Translations under genes and position numbers: made by a program
Notes under the pieces: generated by a model
Seen by the model: the letters and a program-made list of their open reading frames with translations, nothing else
Told to the model about the DNA's origin: nothing
Database searches by the model: none
NCBI RefSeq assembly: GCF_030272615.1
Contig: NC_081405.1
Span: 160,106,317-160,170,316, forward strand
From: Cryptomeria japonica
Lineage: Eukaryota > Streptophyta > Pinopsida > Cupressales > Cupressaceae
Length of the DNA stretch: 64,000 bases
Direction of reading: 5' to 3'
Shown here: piece by piece, positions 1 through 11,846 of the stretch
Layout: each line of letters starts with the position of its first letter
Numbering within the stretch: the stretch's first letter is position 1

Positions 1-3000
1 GTCTTTGGGTCAAACTTTAGCATATTTATGCAATTTTTCCGATCAACAATTACATCAAAACACTCAAGTCCAAGTGGTAGTGATCAACAGAGAAATCTAC
101 ACAATCAGCGCACTGGGTTGTGGTAAGTGATGTGATCATATGATTCCCTACTAATTTTCAAAGTTTTTTTATTTTATTTTTATTTTTCCAATTTTAATTT
201 TGCAGCAAGGTAGCTAAACTTTGAATGACTGTAATTTTATCATGTGTACTCCATTTGAGACCATCTTTGAACAGTTTAAAAGAATTTCCAGAGCTCTTTG
301 CAGTGGTACTAATTTTATCAGCATTTGCACTATTCCTCCAAGATCTTAATTTTTCTGAAAAAGAAAATAATTTTAAGAAACACTGTGTTAATGGAACACA
401 ATTATCAGGCTTGGGAACCACTCATTAAAATTGCTTTGCAGACCATGGGATTATAGAAAATTGCATGTGCAACCGAAAAGTTCCTTCTGTTGAGGAGAAA
501 GCTGCCTATTGCAATCAACTAGATTAAGCTAGCTTTGATTTTCACTTTAACGAGTCAAACTCCAAAAGGCTATTTCGAATTTACTCAAGAAAAAAATTGC
601 AAGTCAAGGGTTTATTAATTAAATCACTAGCCACATGCAGTTGATCCATTGGTATTTGATACAACTGGGAATTGCATAGTCCATGTAAAGGATCTTCTGT
701 GTCAATTGAACGAGAATGACAAAGAGTTCATGAATTCCAGAGAGATCATTGAGACATCCTTGAGAGATTGAAGCCAACATATAATATATTTCTGCCCACA
801 TTATTGTCTACTACAGACAGTACATGGGAGGAACAAAAGATTGCCTTACCATATTGTGTTCTTTATTGGTTGCAGAACAAGACAGGCTCACCAATAGGTG
901 TGTTCTTGGTTGACGCAGCAGGGTCATTTGAGGAAGGAAAAGGCAAAGCAAGACTTCAAGGGGAACCAAGACAAGGAGTTGTGCCCAATGAAGACCAAGT
1001 AGGTAGAGACAATGGGCACAAGAGCAGGTCTTATGATAGAGACTGCTAGAGTGGTCACAAAAGCAAGAAGTGATGCAACGGAGTGTAAGCTCATGTTGAG
1101 GATAATTGCTTCACTGACAATAAGAAGGGTCACATAGAAGAAGTCAACCAACCCAAGGGGCACAGGTGATGGCTAGTTGTCCCTAGGATGGTCAGGGGTT
1201 GTCATTAATGTCCACAGTTGTTTTTGGGACAACCATTCATCACCAAGAATTCCCATGTTTTTGGGACATTAAGGCCAAAAAAAATTGATTGGAGACGGCA
1301 GGGAGATGTTCTTGAGGCATCTACAAGTCCCTAGAACATCCCTGGTATGGGGACATGTCCCCAGGGAACACAGTTTTTTTAGTTTGATGCTAAATTTTGG
1401 ACATTTTATTCTTGAGCTTAAATTTTATTAAGTTGCTAAACCCCAACCCTAAACTGTTTTTAGGTTAACAACTGAGGTTAGTGCAGGTTACTAACCCTAA
1501 CAATCTAAACTATTTTTTTAGTTTAGGTTTATAGAACTCAATAATTTTTTAATTTTTATTTTTCCTAAGCCTAACTCTAGACATTTTTTAGTTTAGGTTA
1601 TTGTTAGGATCTTGATTACCATACCTATAGGTTCTCATATATTCAGCTGATAGTACCTCAAGAGAAGAACTTTGCATGGCCCTATTGCAATTTCATGCCC
1701 AATTCATGAAACCTAAATTGCATTTTTTGTGGGAATGAAGCTTTATTGTCTCTTGAAGACACTATGGAAAGCAGAGTTGAAAAAGAAAGTGCTACCATTA
1801 AATCATCCACGAAACCATCAAATGACATTAACGTTACGGTGGGGACTTTAGATGAAAAGGAACTTCCGCAACAAACAAAAGCTTATATTTCTACATTCTC
1901 TCGTTCTTCGAGTGTAATGTCCCTTTCTCTCACTTGCTTATCTTCCACATTTTTCCATAAGCTAATTGGCATGAAAAAAGGGAAAAATATATAAAATAAT
2001 TATCAATGTAATATTATAATATTTCTTATATTTTTAAGTTGACAACTTATTTAATTATTTAAATAATGAAAGTGATTTAAGTTGTGCAAAAAGGAGGCGT
2101 TAGACCCAAGGGGGAAAAAGGTGGTCACACTTACAACTGATTTTTAGATATTAAAGTGAATATGGAGCCAAAATGAGAAAATTAATATTTTATTCACCAA
2201 GAAAAGCTATAAAAAGAGAAGCTATGAAGAAAAAAGGGCTACCATTTTTTAATATCTGCTTTTACTCTAAGGAGTTGAGAGCTTCTTATTTCTTGAGGTC
2301 AAAAAACCTCTAAGAAATACCAGTTTCAAGGACAAAAACCCTCCTAGCCAGATTTGATGATTCAATCCAAAAGTCACAGCTATGCCTGCAAGTGAATATC
2401 TTACAGTTTGGATGCAAAGATGGACATTTTCTAAGTGTTTTGATATTTTGTTTGCTCATATCTGTGGTGGTTTTGAAGGAGTTTTATTGTGCAACCAGGC
2501 CATACCATATGTTGGTCACTCTCTTGTTGGTATATTATTTGAAGTTATTTGTAGTCCTTTTTATGCCATTTGGATTCTCTTGATATTTCATTACAGGCCG
2601 TACAAGTTGAAGGGTGTGAAGGACATGTGATGGAGTGTTGAGATGAGGGCTTTATACCCTAGATTGCAGACCATAAGGAGGGCCGACCTGTTCAAGAAGA
2701 TGTAATTATTTTGACCAAGGATAAATAACAGAGGCTGACCTATATTAATAACAGTAAATTGCTAATAAAAAATAATAAAATAAAATGCTTGTGATTATTT
2801 AACGGCTGACTGAGTTTGTGTTTGCTAGGGCTGACCTCCATGGAGCGACCAGCTTTGGGCAAGGGTTTGGAAATAATAAAATGTATAATTAAATCTAATT
2901 GCTAGCCAACCTGTGAAAGGTTGCAACCTTTGATGAAGAGGTGTTAGTTGAAAGGTATAAATAGGAGGTGTTGGTGGATCATTCACGGATTCATTCAAGG

Positions 3001-4574
3001 CATACTAATTCCAAAAGCGGATCTATATCACAAAAAGAATCAGTAATCAGATTAATTAATCTGAAAAAGACAGAGTTACTGTTTAAATCATCCTATTAAT
3101 TATTAGTTAGAAACAAAAGAAATTATAATCCTAAACAAATCATTAATAAACCAACCATGTCTTGAAGGGACAGCGATCAGCAAGGAAGAGACACGTGCTT
3201 GGGAAGCAAGGCAACTCTTGCAAAGGAGATGACTCTATGCCTCCTCTTAGAGGCTATATCAGATCAATCTGCAAAGAAGAAGAGAACAAAAACAGATCCA
3301 TATACTAGATGGAACAGCAGACAATAGAAAGGGAAACAAATAAAGTAAAGAGTTATATTTGCAAAGATATCAGCAGACTTGGTTAATTACCAAGTGCTGT
3401 GTATGATGCTACATAATCTTGATCATATTTAGGCATCCTATATTAATGCTTAGTAATTAATGTTATCATCCCTATTATTATTAGTATATATAGATATGAG
3501 TAATTAATTATAATAGAGATTCCTATAAAGCTTCAGCCAATCTGCCGTCCCATTATGGAGGGGAGATAGTGCATATGAGGAATGCAAGTAGCTAGGAAGC
3601 CATTCTGGTAGAGATACCCCAAGTGGGGCTGGGAGGCCGAATGACAGATGTCATTCCATGCTCTTGGGCTGGATGGAACAGCTCGAGGCGCCTTGTATGA
3701 TCTCCCAGGTGGTGCTCCATAATGATGAGGGGTTGTTGGGAAAAGCCTTAAGGGAGTCCCACATGTATATTATGTAATTTACAATAACGATTAAGATAAT
3801 GTCCCTAACCCTAGTAGGAATGATCGATTTTATATCTAACATGTTTGAGGGGTCTCAATCACGACCTAATTGGTAAATGATATCTCTATTTCATTCCTTA
3901 CATTACTTGGGATTGAGAATTTAGGGAAAAAAGGCCATACCAAGTCTTGTTGGTCATAACATGTAACAGAGGCATGCGAAATAGGAGTCCAAGCGCTTCC
4001 TTTTAGGAGCTATTTTCTGTTGGAAAGGTGACACCTAGGCTGAAAAACCCCACCATAGACTCTTTGAGTGGGTTTTCTAACATTATGCTTGATTTATGAA
4101 GTTTTGGGTGTGCTATTCCAGTTTCCAATTTTATATCAGACCTGTGCAAGTCAGATTGCCTCCTAACATTTTGCTAATTTTCAGTTTCGGTGTGTTTGGG
4201 TGTGTATTAGTGGCAGTTTGGAGTGCATATTTCTTTGCTGTCTCAGTTTGGAGCGTGATTCATGCTTTTTGGGGTGTTTCATCAACATACAAAGGAGTTT
4301 GCAGCATATTAACAGTGCATCAAATCTGTTTGACAAAATGACAGCAGTTACAAAGTAAAATCAGACCTACATCAGTCTCTTGTTTCATCTACCAGAGGTA
4401 TTCTTCATGTTGGGCACTTGAACATATTGTTTATCAATGTTATTTGGTCTCATTTTTCATGTTGCAGTAGTCTGATTTGCTAATCAGAACTTTGTATCAA
4501 TCGATAACAGCCGTTTATTCCCTCACTTGATGATTTGTAATGCATTTTATATAGACTTCTAGCATTAGTAAAGC
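1..4574. other. Unassigned repeat-rich flank, no gene recognised
   Basis: I see no convincing exon or complete element here. The stretch holds short open frames of low complexity, a tract at about 1430-1610 that repeats variants of TTTTTTAGTTTAGGTT and CCCTAAC, and a perfect 14-bp palindrome GGGGACATGTCCCC at 1349-1362. The missing last exon of the ceramidase-like gene could lie here or left of the window; I looked for a continuation after its residues KIER and did not find one. Confidence 0.5.
2636..3842 (+). repeat. Possible LTR-like remnant
   Basis: The stretch resembles in style the solo LTR at 46981-48309: GGCCGACCTG-type words near its start, a plus-strand TATA box (TATAAATA, 2956-2963), and a region rich in CCCAAGTGGGG-like words before a TG-rich end. 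I could not find a target-site duplication or a second copy, so the boundaries are guesses and it may be several fragments. Confidence 0.3.
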
Positions 4575-5526
4575 TTCCCATTCAATGTTGAACGTCCTAC
4601 CTATTGGCAAGTAGTCGTTGATGCCATTGGTGTTGTGAGTCTTGGTTTGACTGCCCCATCATAAGAGAGCCTTACGAGTTGACATGCTAAAAGAAGCAGT
4701 ACAAGATGTTCGCGAGTTATTTGTTGAGCATCACAAGGACCACACAAAGACATGTTACACCATAATATTAAATAAGTGGATGGATAGAAGGAACAATATA
4801 ATGATCAATTTCCTTGTGGCATCCAAGATTGGCACGATCTTCTTCAAATCTATGTATGCATATGAGAGTGAAATCAGCCGAGATGGGTTTCTTCTTGTTT
4901 GCTGTGGTAGTGACTAGGGTTGAGTCAAAATGCATGGTTAAATTTCATGAATAATGCAACTAATTGTGTAGTGGAGGGAAAACTTCTAATAGAGCAATAC
5001 CCTACATATTTTTGAAGCCCATGTGCAATGTATTGTGTTGATTTAACCAGACATTGGAAAACTTTTATGGGTTACGGCTACAATAGAAAGGGGGAGACCC
5101 ATCACTAAGTTCTTATGTAATCACACTAGGGTTTTGGTATGGCGGGATTCTTTACTAGGGTAAGAAACTCACTCAACCAAGTGTGCTCCAATTTGCCACT
5201 CACTTCATTGCATTGCAAAATTGATGTGCACAATGAACGTCAAAAACATGTATGTTTTATCAAATTAGTCTGAATCCAGCTTTGGCAATCACATGGATGA
5301 CATCGCCAATGCATGCCTTGTTTTTTAATTGTTTTGGACAAATGCACATGAGATTGTGCAAATTTACTTGATCAAAATGCTAAGATTAGTTGATGGGGAA
5401 AAATCTCCCATGGGTTATTTTTACAAGGCCATAAATAGGACAAAGAAGGCAGCAAGTTATAAAATGTAGAATAACAAGCATGTACACGCCAATATGGGAG
5501 ATTATTAATGCTAGATGGTTGTTATC
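4575..5526 (+). pseudogene. hAT-type transposase pseudogene (DUF659 region)
   Basis: Frames read with stops and shifts match the plant hAT transposase pattern in order. An open block at 4684-4917 contains ELFVEHHKDHTKTCYTI and WMDRRNNIMINFLVASK, the equivalent of the family's GCTIMSDGWTDR.NR.LINFLV region. Then come VVEGKLLIEQYPTYF with SPCA.YC.DL (family: PCAAHCIDL), then FFTRVRNSLNQVCSNLPL, then FWTNAHEIVQIYLIKMLRLV with GYFYKAINR (family: LR.VDGD..PAMGYIYEAMDR). The reading runs out at IWEIINARW near 5520, where the repeat pair at 5533 begins. It would have been a cut-and-paste DNA transposase. Several stops and frameshifts make it dead. No terminal inverted repeats were found. Confidence 0.65.
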
Positions 5527-5532
5527 TTTGTT

Positions 5533-5865
5533 GGGCTAATCGCTAGTGGCCCTCTTTGGATTTGGGACATGGACTAACAGCCTCAGGTGGATCCGTTTAT
5601 CTTTGGCATTTGTATCGGGGGTTAACAAGTTGATCTTTTGGCACAACGGCAAATGTGTTCCAACAATTTGTATCAAAGTTAGGTCGCGAGTTCAAATCCT
5701 CTCATGTGACGCTGATGAGGAGATTGTTGGACTAATCGCCAATGTCTCCCTTCAAACACATGGACTAACAACCTCTTGTGGATCCGTTTATCTCTGGCGT
5801 TTGTATTGGGCTTTAACAGGTTGATCTTTTGGCGCAACCGCAAACATGTTCCAACAATCTCCACA
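5533..5865 (+). repeat. Two diverged direct repeats of about 135 bp
   Basis: 5533-5670 and 5726-5865 share the same word order: CTAATCGC, CATGGACTAACA, GTGGATCCGTTTATC, TTTGTAT.GGG, AACA.GTTGATCTTTTGGC, TGTTCCAACAAT. The copies are offset by about 193 bp and differ at many positions. The pair interrupts the hAT reading frame, so it is probably part of a later insertion whose ends I cannot define. Confidence 0.55.
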
Positions 5866-5940
5866 TCGCTAGACATTATCTAAATCTAAATATTATTTAA
5901 TCAAAGATGCTCAACACAATAACCTTGATGAAATTGATAC

Positions 5941-6050
5941 AAAATAAAAAGGATCAAAGCTGATGAAAAGCTGCTATTTGATGATAAAGATTTAGCCATC
6001 TCAAATGAGGCATTTGATGATCATGACCACAACCGAAGGGAGAACCAAGA
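5941..6050 (+). pseudogene. Possible C-terminal tail of the hAT pseudogene
   Basis: One frame reads ADEKLLFDDKDLAISNEAF, an acidic stretch like the tail of many plant hAT transposases (...DEDLTW..V...). It lies just after the repeat pair that breaks the upstream hAT frame, which fits one interrupted gene. The similarity is short and the call is weak. Confidence 0.3.
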
Positions 6051-6168
6051 TACAAGGGCATTGGCTTTGCATTCTATAGTCTAGGAGCCTTACAAAACTA
6101 ATTAAATTTTCAAATTTTGTTTTGTTCTCTAAAAATTAAGTTATAAGGGGCATGTTGACGTGTTTTTT

Positions 6169-7075
6169 TGTTGGAATCCAAGAACACTGAGAGGGGGGGG
6201 CGTGAATCAGTGTTCTACCGGAATGATCAATTTTAACCTTATTAAAATATGCATTCACCAACCGGTAAACCGGTACATATAAGATTGAAAGAAGTAAAGC
6301 AATCAATAAGCCAATCACACAAATGAATACCATAACATAGAGAATTATAGGTGGAAAACCTCAAAGAGGAAAAACCACGGTGGAATTTATGACCCACAAT
6401 ATCAATCTATTGGCCATGTGAAGATATATTACAAAATATGGGGACCTGCACTTGCAGGAAGGCTTACAGCCTAGAGCACACTGCTCATCACAAAGGAGTC
6501 TCACTGACTACAATCACTTTGAATAAGAAAACATAAAACTGAACTCATATAATGCATTTGCTATGCCTGATTGAGTTCCGGTTCAAGCTCTAACTGTTCC
6601 GGTTCTGAAACCCTAAACCCTTACCGGAATAACCTCTTACATAATCAACATTCCTCGCATTACAATTATCTCTCTCACTCATATTCCATCACATCATCTA
6701 ACATATCACAAAATGATCTAATCAACTAACCTATATACCCTTACAATCCTTCATGCCTTATGTCAGCTTACATAGACAATTACAAAATGAATATACATGT
6801 CGGCTCAATTACACATATACATAAATATCAAAATCAATTGCCGATTGTCGGATCTCCCAAATGATGTCGGCCTCCTATACCAGTATCCTAATGAAGTCAT
6901 GTCGGCCTGCAATGCTGGTACCCATAGAATTCCTCCTACCGGTGAAGATACCTACCGGTGCCGATGTCGGTGAAGTGTTTGTCGATAAACAACCAAACCA
7001 AGATATGAAAGCCGGAACATGTTGCCATCAATGACAACATATTGAAACCAATCAAATGAGTGTCAATTGCCAACA
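6169..7075 (-). repeat. 3' LTR of the non-autonomous element
   Basis: 907 bp, starting (minus) TGTTGGCAATTGACAC and ending ...GGATTCCAACA. Its 6541-7075 part is repeated at 10520-11054 with scattered substitutions. ACCGG and GCCGG words are frequent, and a G8 run lies near 6192-6199. Confidence 0.8.
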
Positions 7076-7087
7076 ATCTCCCCCTTT
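7076..7087 (-). promoter_or_regulatory. Polypurine tract
   Basis: On the minus strand AAAGGGGGAGAT directly precedes the TGTTGG start of the 3' LTR. This is the expected plus-strand DNA primer of reverse transcription and it fixes the LTR boundary. Confidence 0.75.
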
Positions 7088-7628
7088 GGCATTGATGGCA
7101 ACACTCATGTGAAAAATGATAGTGGTTTCCATCTGCCAGTTTCACCCTGAGACTGCTCCCCTTGAGCTGAATGTCCATTTGTGATCATGATTTGAACAAA
7201 ATACTCCAGACCTCCCGATGTCAAGAATATATTTTTCACCTATACCTCCCCCTTTGACATCAATGCCAAAAAAAATACCAAAAACCGGGACGAAGAATGA
7301 AAGACTGTACAAAGAATGTCCCAAAACACCTTACCGAAGCTGAATATATTTGAAAATTTCCAGATAGGCTTTCTCCAAAAGCTCTAGATAAGTATCCCAA
7401 CCGGATTTGAATGTGCTGGAAACAGATACAAGTCCATTAAGCATGTGAGCATATGACTCTTTATCCTTAAGTTTTGTCGGTGTGGGCCTACCAACCATAT
7501 CAATACTCCTTATGTACACTTAATGAGTCCAACCAGGGACTCACCAATCCTCTGAGACCTTTAGCTCTCCTAATGATTTTATCCGTATCCCTCTCAAGAG
7601 CTGAAACTTGAGCTTCCAACAATAAGAT

Positions 7629-9275
7629 CTAACCATCAATAGATGTAGTCAAAGAATTTGAGCCATCAAAAGAATTGATAATACCTACAATCTTCTCCTG
7701 AGTATCCTTAATCCTCTTATCTAAATCTGTTGTAAGTAAACCTGTGTTGCAACATACTCTATAAATATTTGTACATTGCCTTAAAGCATTATCAATCAAC
7801 TTTAGTTTATCAATAATCTCTTTCTTCTCCGATTCAATCATCTGATCAAAAGTAGCTCTCTTAGCTTGTGTAAACCTCTCCAGTGCCTGTCGGTTAGATA
7901 TCTGGTGTAAAGATTGAAAGTCCTTAGAAATGCGCTCTGTGATTGTTTTAAGCTTGCCGGATGGGCTTGCTCCTTTGTCAAATTTGCACTCCGGGACAAG
8001 TCTATGCAAAATTGGGATTGATTGATCAATAACTCCTTTGTCCACAGATCCTTCCTTCATCATCTTTTGTGCAACTATCATCACGAGCTCAGTAGAACTC
8101 ATCTCAGTTAAGCTTTTTTGTTCTACCTGTGAGGTGTCAATTGACAACAATGATGCGCTCACTACTAGTTCCCTGCCGGATTCCTCTTTCTTCTCCTCTG
8201 ATGGTTTATCAACTTTCATAGCTTCCTCTTTTGCACTGGTGGCTTCGCCACTTGGTGCAGTATCAGTTACTGTTGGTTCCTCCTTATGAATTGTGTCCTC
8301 AACCTGTACATTCTGATCCGAAGGACTATTGTCCTCAACATTTATAACCTGTACACTCTCTGAATCTGTCAGTATCTCTACATTTGCCGGTATCACCTTT
8401 GTGTCATGTACATTAGATTCTACCGGGGGCTTTATATCCAATATCTTAATATCTTTCAAAATTGTAGATGAGGTACCCATTATGCCTTTACCTTTCCCTT
8501 CAACAGGGATGTCTGTAGTGTCAGTTTTAGCCTTCGGTGAAGTGTAGAAACCAGGGTTTTCAGCAAAGAATTGGACCCATGCCTTGTGGGTCTCACTAAT
8601 TGTATCATTAACCCTTCCTAACATAAGACTGACTATCCTATGCTTGCTGTGAAAGATTTTTTTGTCTGCAACCTCGAGTGTCCTATCCAACTCCTCTAGA
8701 GTAATGGATCCACAAGTAGTTAACAACTCTTGAATCTTTATCTGCTTATCCTCCTCGATAGCTGATAATCTTCTACCATCTAGGTTGTCATATAGTTGTG
8801 CCGATATTTGCTTCTCAATTTCCAACAAAGCTTTCTTATATATATCCAAATATAACAAAACTGCTTCCTCAACTTCTCTTTGCTCATCATCATCTAAATG
8901 CTCATAATATAATTGTACATTTTTCAACATACCATTCTCAATAATTTCATCTACCAATTCTGCACAAGTCTTAGGTGGAATAATAGTTACATTACCGATG
9001 CCAATTGCTAGGTTTGTGTCATCCATCTTCTTTCTTCTTCCAGTACCGAATGGTGCAGAAGGTGTTTCCTTTGGAGCTTTTTTCTTTGCCGGTACCTTGA
9101 TTGTAACCTTCCTTACCGGTTGCTTCCTTGCTTCCTCCTTAGATTCTTCACCTTTCTTCCTTAATACCCTCTTGAATGCTAAGGGTGTGTCATCTTCAGT
9201 TCCAGAGTCTGATGGAATAGGCTCAATAAAAATTTCAGGCTCTTTCCTCTTCCTTCCTTTTTCCAGAGCATCCAT
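7629..9275 (-). CDS. Unrecognised coiled-coil-rich protein of the non-autonomous element, 548 codons
   Basis: An open frame of 548 codons without stops. The N-terminus (about residues 1-80) is basic and acidic in turn (GRKRKEPEIF, KVTIKVPAKKKAPKE), like a nuclear-localisation or nucleic-acid-binding tail. The middle (about 100-250) is charged and probably helical. Residues about 300-400 are acidic and disordered-looking (EEPTVTDTAPSGEATSAKEE). The C-terminal third is helical again. No retroviral motif is visible. It follows, on the same strand, two shorter blocks (9275-9964, 9961-10536) that read as its N-terminal part: the stop of the middle block and this ATG share one base (TAATG). I infer one ancestral protein of about 950 residues, broken by indels. 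Its function is unknown. Confidence 0.5.
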   Translation of the reverse strand: MDALEKGRKRKEPEIFIEPIPSDSGTEDDTPLAFKRVLRKKGEESKEEARKQPVRKVTIKVPAKKKAPKETPSAPFGTGRRKKMDDTNLAIGIGNVTIIPPKTCAELVDEIIENGMLKNVQLYYEHLDDDEQREVEEAVLLYLDIYKKALLEIEKQISAQLYDNLDGRRLSAIEEDKQIKIQELLTTCGSITLEELDRTLEVADKKIFHSKHRIVSLMLGRVNDTISETHKAWVQFFAENPGFYTSPKAKTDTTDIPVEGKGKGIMGTSSTILKDIKILDIKPPVESNVHDTKVIPANVEILTDSESVQVINVEDNSPSDQNVQVEDTIHKEEPTVTDTAPSGEATSAKEEAMKVDKPSEEKKEESGRELVVSASLLSIDTSQVEQKSLTEMSSTELVMIVAQKMMKEGSVDKGVIDQSIPILHRLVPECKFDKGASPSGKLKTITERISKDFQSLHQISNRQALERFTQAKRATFDQMIESEKKEIIDKLKLIDNALRQCTNIYRVCCNTGLLTTDLDKRIKDTQEKIVGIINSFDGSNSLTTSIDG

Positions 9276-9964
9276 TAATGCCTTGATGTCCTAAGATACT
9301 TGTTCAACAAATTTGCTAGCCTTGCCTTGTTGTTTCTCCCTCTTCTTCCAGTTAAACTCAGTTTGAACCTCTTGCTTCTTTTGTTCTGCAGTACCAAAGG
9401 ATTTCTCAGCTTATCAATAGGTGCATCAATTAACATCTTTGCATAAGCATCCAAAATCTGTGCATCAACTTCATAACCCATCTCTTCAATCCATGTCTTT
9501 CGAGGTTTGACTGCTTCCATCAAGGTTTCATCCTTTTTAATCATGAAGCATATCTCGGTTGAGTATTTCTCAACAATTTGCTTTGGAACCCTTTCTCTAG
9601 ATTTCATAGCCTTCTGGAATGCCTGGAAGTAACCCCAAACTTTATCATCTCACTGACTACTCAATGTAGCAATAGATTGTTTCAATTGTCTTCCTACCAG
9701 GATATCAAATGCCCATTGTCTCTTCCCAAAACTGGGAGTTTCATTAATGAAAAATAGCATCAAACAGACAATAAGATTTCCATACCGGAATGTTCCCTTC
9801 TTCTCCCCTTTGATCTTCCCTAGGTTAATTAACAACTCATCTAACATCCATCCACAGAGATCTAACTTCTCATTTTCCCTCATGATCTTATGTGCAGCAT
9901 AAATGCAGGGGCTAGAAACAGAATTAAGTCGATTGGATTGAGTAACCTTGTATGCAATAATCAT
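9275..9964 (-). pseudogene. Middle part of the same element protein, broken by one stop
   Basis: Two same-frame open blocks (9650-9964 and 9275-9607) are separated by a stop at about 9650. The first has IYAAHKIMRENEKLDLCGWM and GTFRYGNLIVCLMLFFINE, which look like a folded helical domain. The second is basic (RSKRFKLSLTGRRGRNNKAR). The first block starts at an ATGA overlap with the stop of the upstream block at 9961. A single indel at each junction would restore continuity, so I read this as decay of one gene rather than three genes. Confidence 0.45.
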
Positions 9965-10536
9965 GCTACCGAATCTGATATCTCTATCTGTAATGGTGCT
10001 AACCCTGATCGATCGCTGGTGAGTTTGTTAACCTGATCATTAGAAATCTTCTTCTCTGGACACTGACCAATCTGTGGCAAATCGGTGATGGCTCGAATGG
10101 CCTCCTTCGAGATCTTATAAGGTTTGTCCAACCAAATGAATTCTCCATGCACTCTGCTCAAAACATATCTTGTAATCTCATCCTCAAATTCAGGAATATC
10201 CATAATGTCGGTAAACCCTAGATCCTCAATGTGCTTGTACTCGGGCTTGATCTTTCCGGAGTCTCCCATCAACTCGCTCATATACATGCTCTTGATATCA
10301 CTGGTACCCAAATCCTCAATGTGGCAGTGAATGTATGTTCTGACATCTTCCACATATACAACTCCTTCCTGGACACGGGAAAAAGCGCCAACCGAGTCAT
10401 CCAAGGTGGCAATATGCGGACATTGTTTGAAAGTCGGCCTAGGACGATCCTTAACCTCCACAGCACTAGGATTTGCAATAAAAGTAGGTGCTATAACAAT
10501 AGGATTTGCAATAACAGTAGAACTCATATAATGCAT
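9961..10536 (-). pseudogene. N-terminal part of the element protein
   Basis: 191 codons. ATGs at residue 1 and residue 4 both lie at the edge of the truncated 5' LTR. The MSSTVIANP start (residue 4) is more natural because the first three codons are LTR sequence. Motifs include HIEDLGFTDIMDIPEFEDEI and EFIWLDKPYKISKEAIRAIT followed by LPQIGQCP. This W..KPY.ISKEAI...TGLP style is familiar from plant transposon-associated proteins of unknown function, but I cannot name a family with certainty. Confidence 0.45.
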
Positions 10537-11054
10537 CTGCTATGCCTGATTGAGTTCCGGTTCAAGCTCTGACTGTTCCGATTTTGAAACCCTAAACCCT
10601 TACCGGAATAACCTCTTACATAATCAACATTCCTCGCATTACAATTATCTCTCTCACTCATATTACATCACATCATCTAACATATCACAAAATGATCTAA
10701 TCAACTAACCTATATACCCTTACAATCCTTCATGCCTTATGTCGGCTTACATAGATAATTACAAAATGAATATACATGTTGGCTCAATTACATATATACA
10801 TAAATATCAAAATCAATTGCCGATTGCCAGATCTTCCAAATGATGTCGGCCTCCTATACCAGTATCCTGATGAAGTCATGTCGGCTTGCAATGCCGGCAG
10901 CCATAGAATTCCTCCTACCGGTGAAGATACCTGCCAGTGTCGGTGCCAATGAAGTGTCTGCCGGTAAACAACCAAACCAAGATATGAAAGCCGGAACATG
11001 TTGCCATCAATGATAACATATTGAAACCAATCAAATGAGTGTCAATTGTTAACA
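10520..11054 (-). repeat. 5' LTR of the non-autonomous element, 3'-truncated
   Basis: It matches 6541-7075 almost base for base, then stops at GAACTCAT. That octamer occurs both in the LTR (6541) and at the start of the coding region, so a deletion between short repeats probably removed 372 bp of LTR, the primer binding site and the leader. Confidence 0.75.
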
Positions 11055-11834
11055 TTTTTATGATAGCGCCTATTGCCTAACACAGAATAAAGTTGCCCAA
11101 CGATCACTATACTCTCTCTTTATCAAAATTCAATCGTATGCTAAGATTGCAGTAAGTTCAAACAATTGACTCCAAGGTTTTGGTTATGCAATGGATGTGA
11201 CTCAGTAGGCTTGATGTGATTTGCCGATAATCCAAGGGGACTTACGCACACATGAAGAAGATTAAACAATTTATAACTTTCAAGGAATTCGATTCACGAA
11301 TGATTTGCCAACGAAAAGCTCCTTTTTAGGATTTTTGGGTTGAAATATGCAAAAAGTAAACAAGAGAGGGTTTAGGAAAGCTATGCTAACTCTAAGAACA
11401 AAGATACAATGATTGCTTGGGTGAAACCAACCGCACTTTGCTTCGCCAACTTTGTACAACTACACAAAGACGGTGCAATCTTCAAAGGTTGTGCAAGAGT
11501 TTTTCATATCACCAACGAAAACAATCAAAGAACAATATCCACCCGATGATCGAAGTTAAGTTTCCACATAAAAAGGCTCAGACTAACCTTTAATAACAAT
11601 TAGCTACTAACAAAGTGTATGAGCAAGGATTTCATTGCAAACAATCTCATCAATCCTGTTCATCTAAGTACTAAAAAACAAATCTACTCTAAGTGAAAAG
11701 AGTAAGACAATGCAAGCTACAAAACAGGACCAATGTACACCATCAAAAGAACAATGTATTATAGTTTGTTGCTTCAATCGCTTATCGCAACAATCTCAGA
11801 CAATCTCTCCTCTTTTACAAATGAGGGGGTCACC

Positions 11835-11846
11835 CCTTTATATAGG
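11835..11846 (-). promoter_or_regulatory. TATA box of unit B
   Basis: CCTATATAAAGG on the minus strand, followed downstream by CTCATTTGTAAAAG as in the other units. After removing unit A it lies about 400 bp downstream of the B gene stop, the same layout as in A and C. Confidence 0.6.

Larger units (their letters stand above)
6169..11054 (-). mobile_element. Non-autonomous LTR element with non-pol ORFs (LARD-like)
   Basis: The ends are TGTTGGAATC (plus, 6169) and ...AATTGTTAACA (11054), flanked by TTTTT on both sides (6164-6168 and 11055-11059). The left LTR is 6169-7075. The right LTR (10520-11054) matches its 6541-7075 part closely. In the minus orientation a clear polypurine tract AAAGGGGGAGAT (7087-7076) precedes the 3' LTR. 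The 3.4-kb interior has no protease, reverse transcriptase or integrase; instead it carries a broken non-retroviral coding region (7629-10536). The 5' LTR lacks the 372 bp equivalent to 6169-6540, together with any primer binding site, so a deletion removed the LTR end and leader. The element must have moved with enzymes supplied by another element. Confidence 0.8.

Noticed and set aside
194-421. Short minus frame as the missing last exon of the ceramidase-like gene
   Set aside because: No acceptor in the right phase, and no similarity to the expected C-terminal tail after KIER.
7629-10536. Reading the 6.2-kb element's cargo as gag-pol
   Set aside because: No zinc knuckle, DTG/DSG protease site, YxDD box, RNase H or integrase motif appears in any frame between the LTRs.
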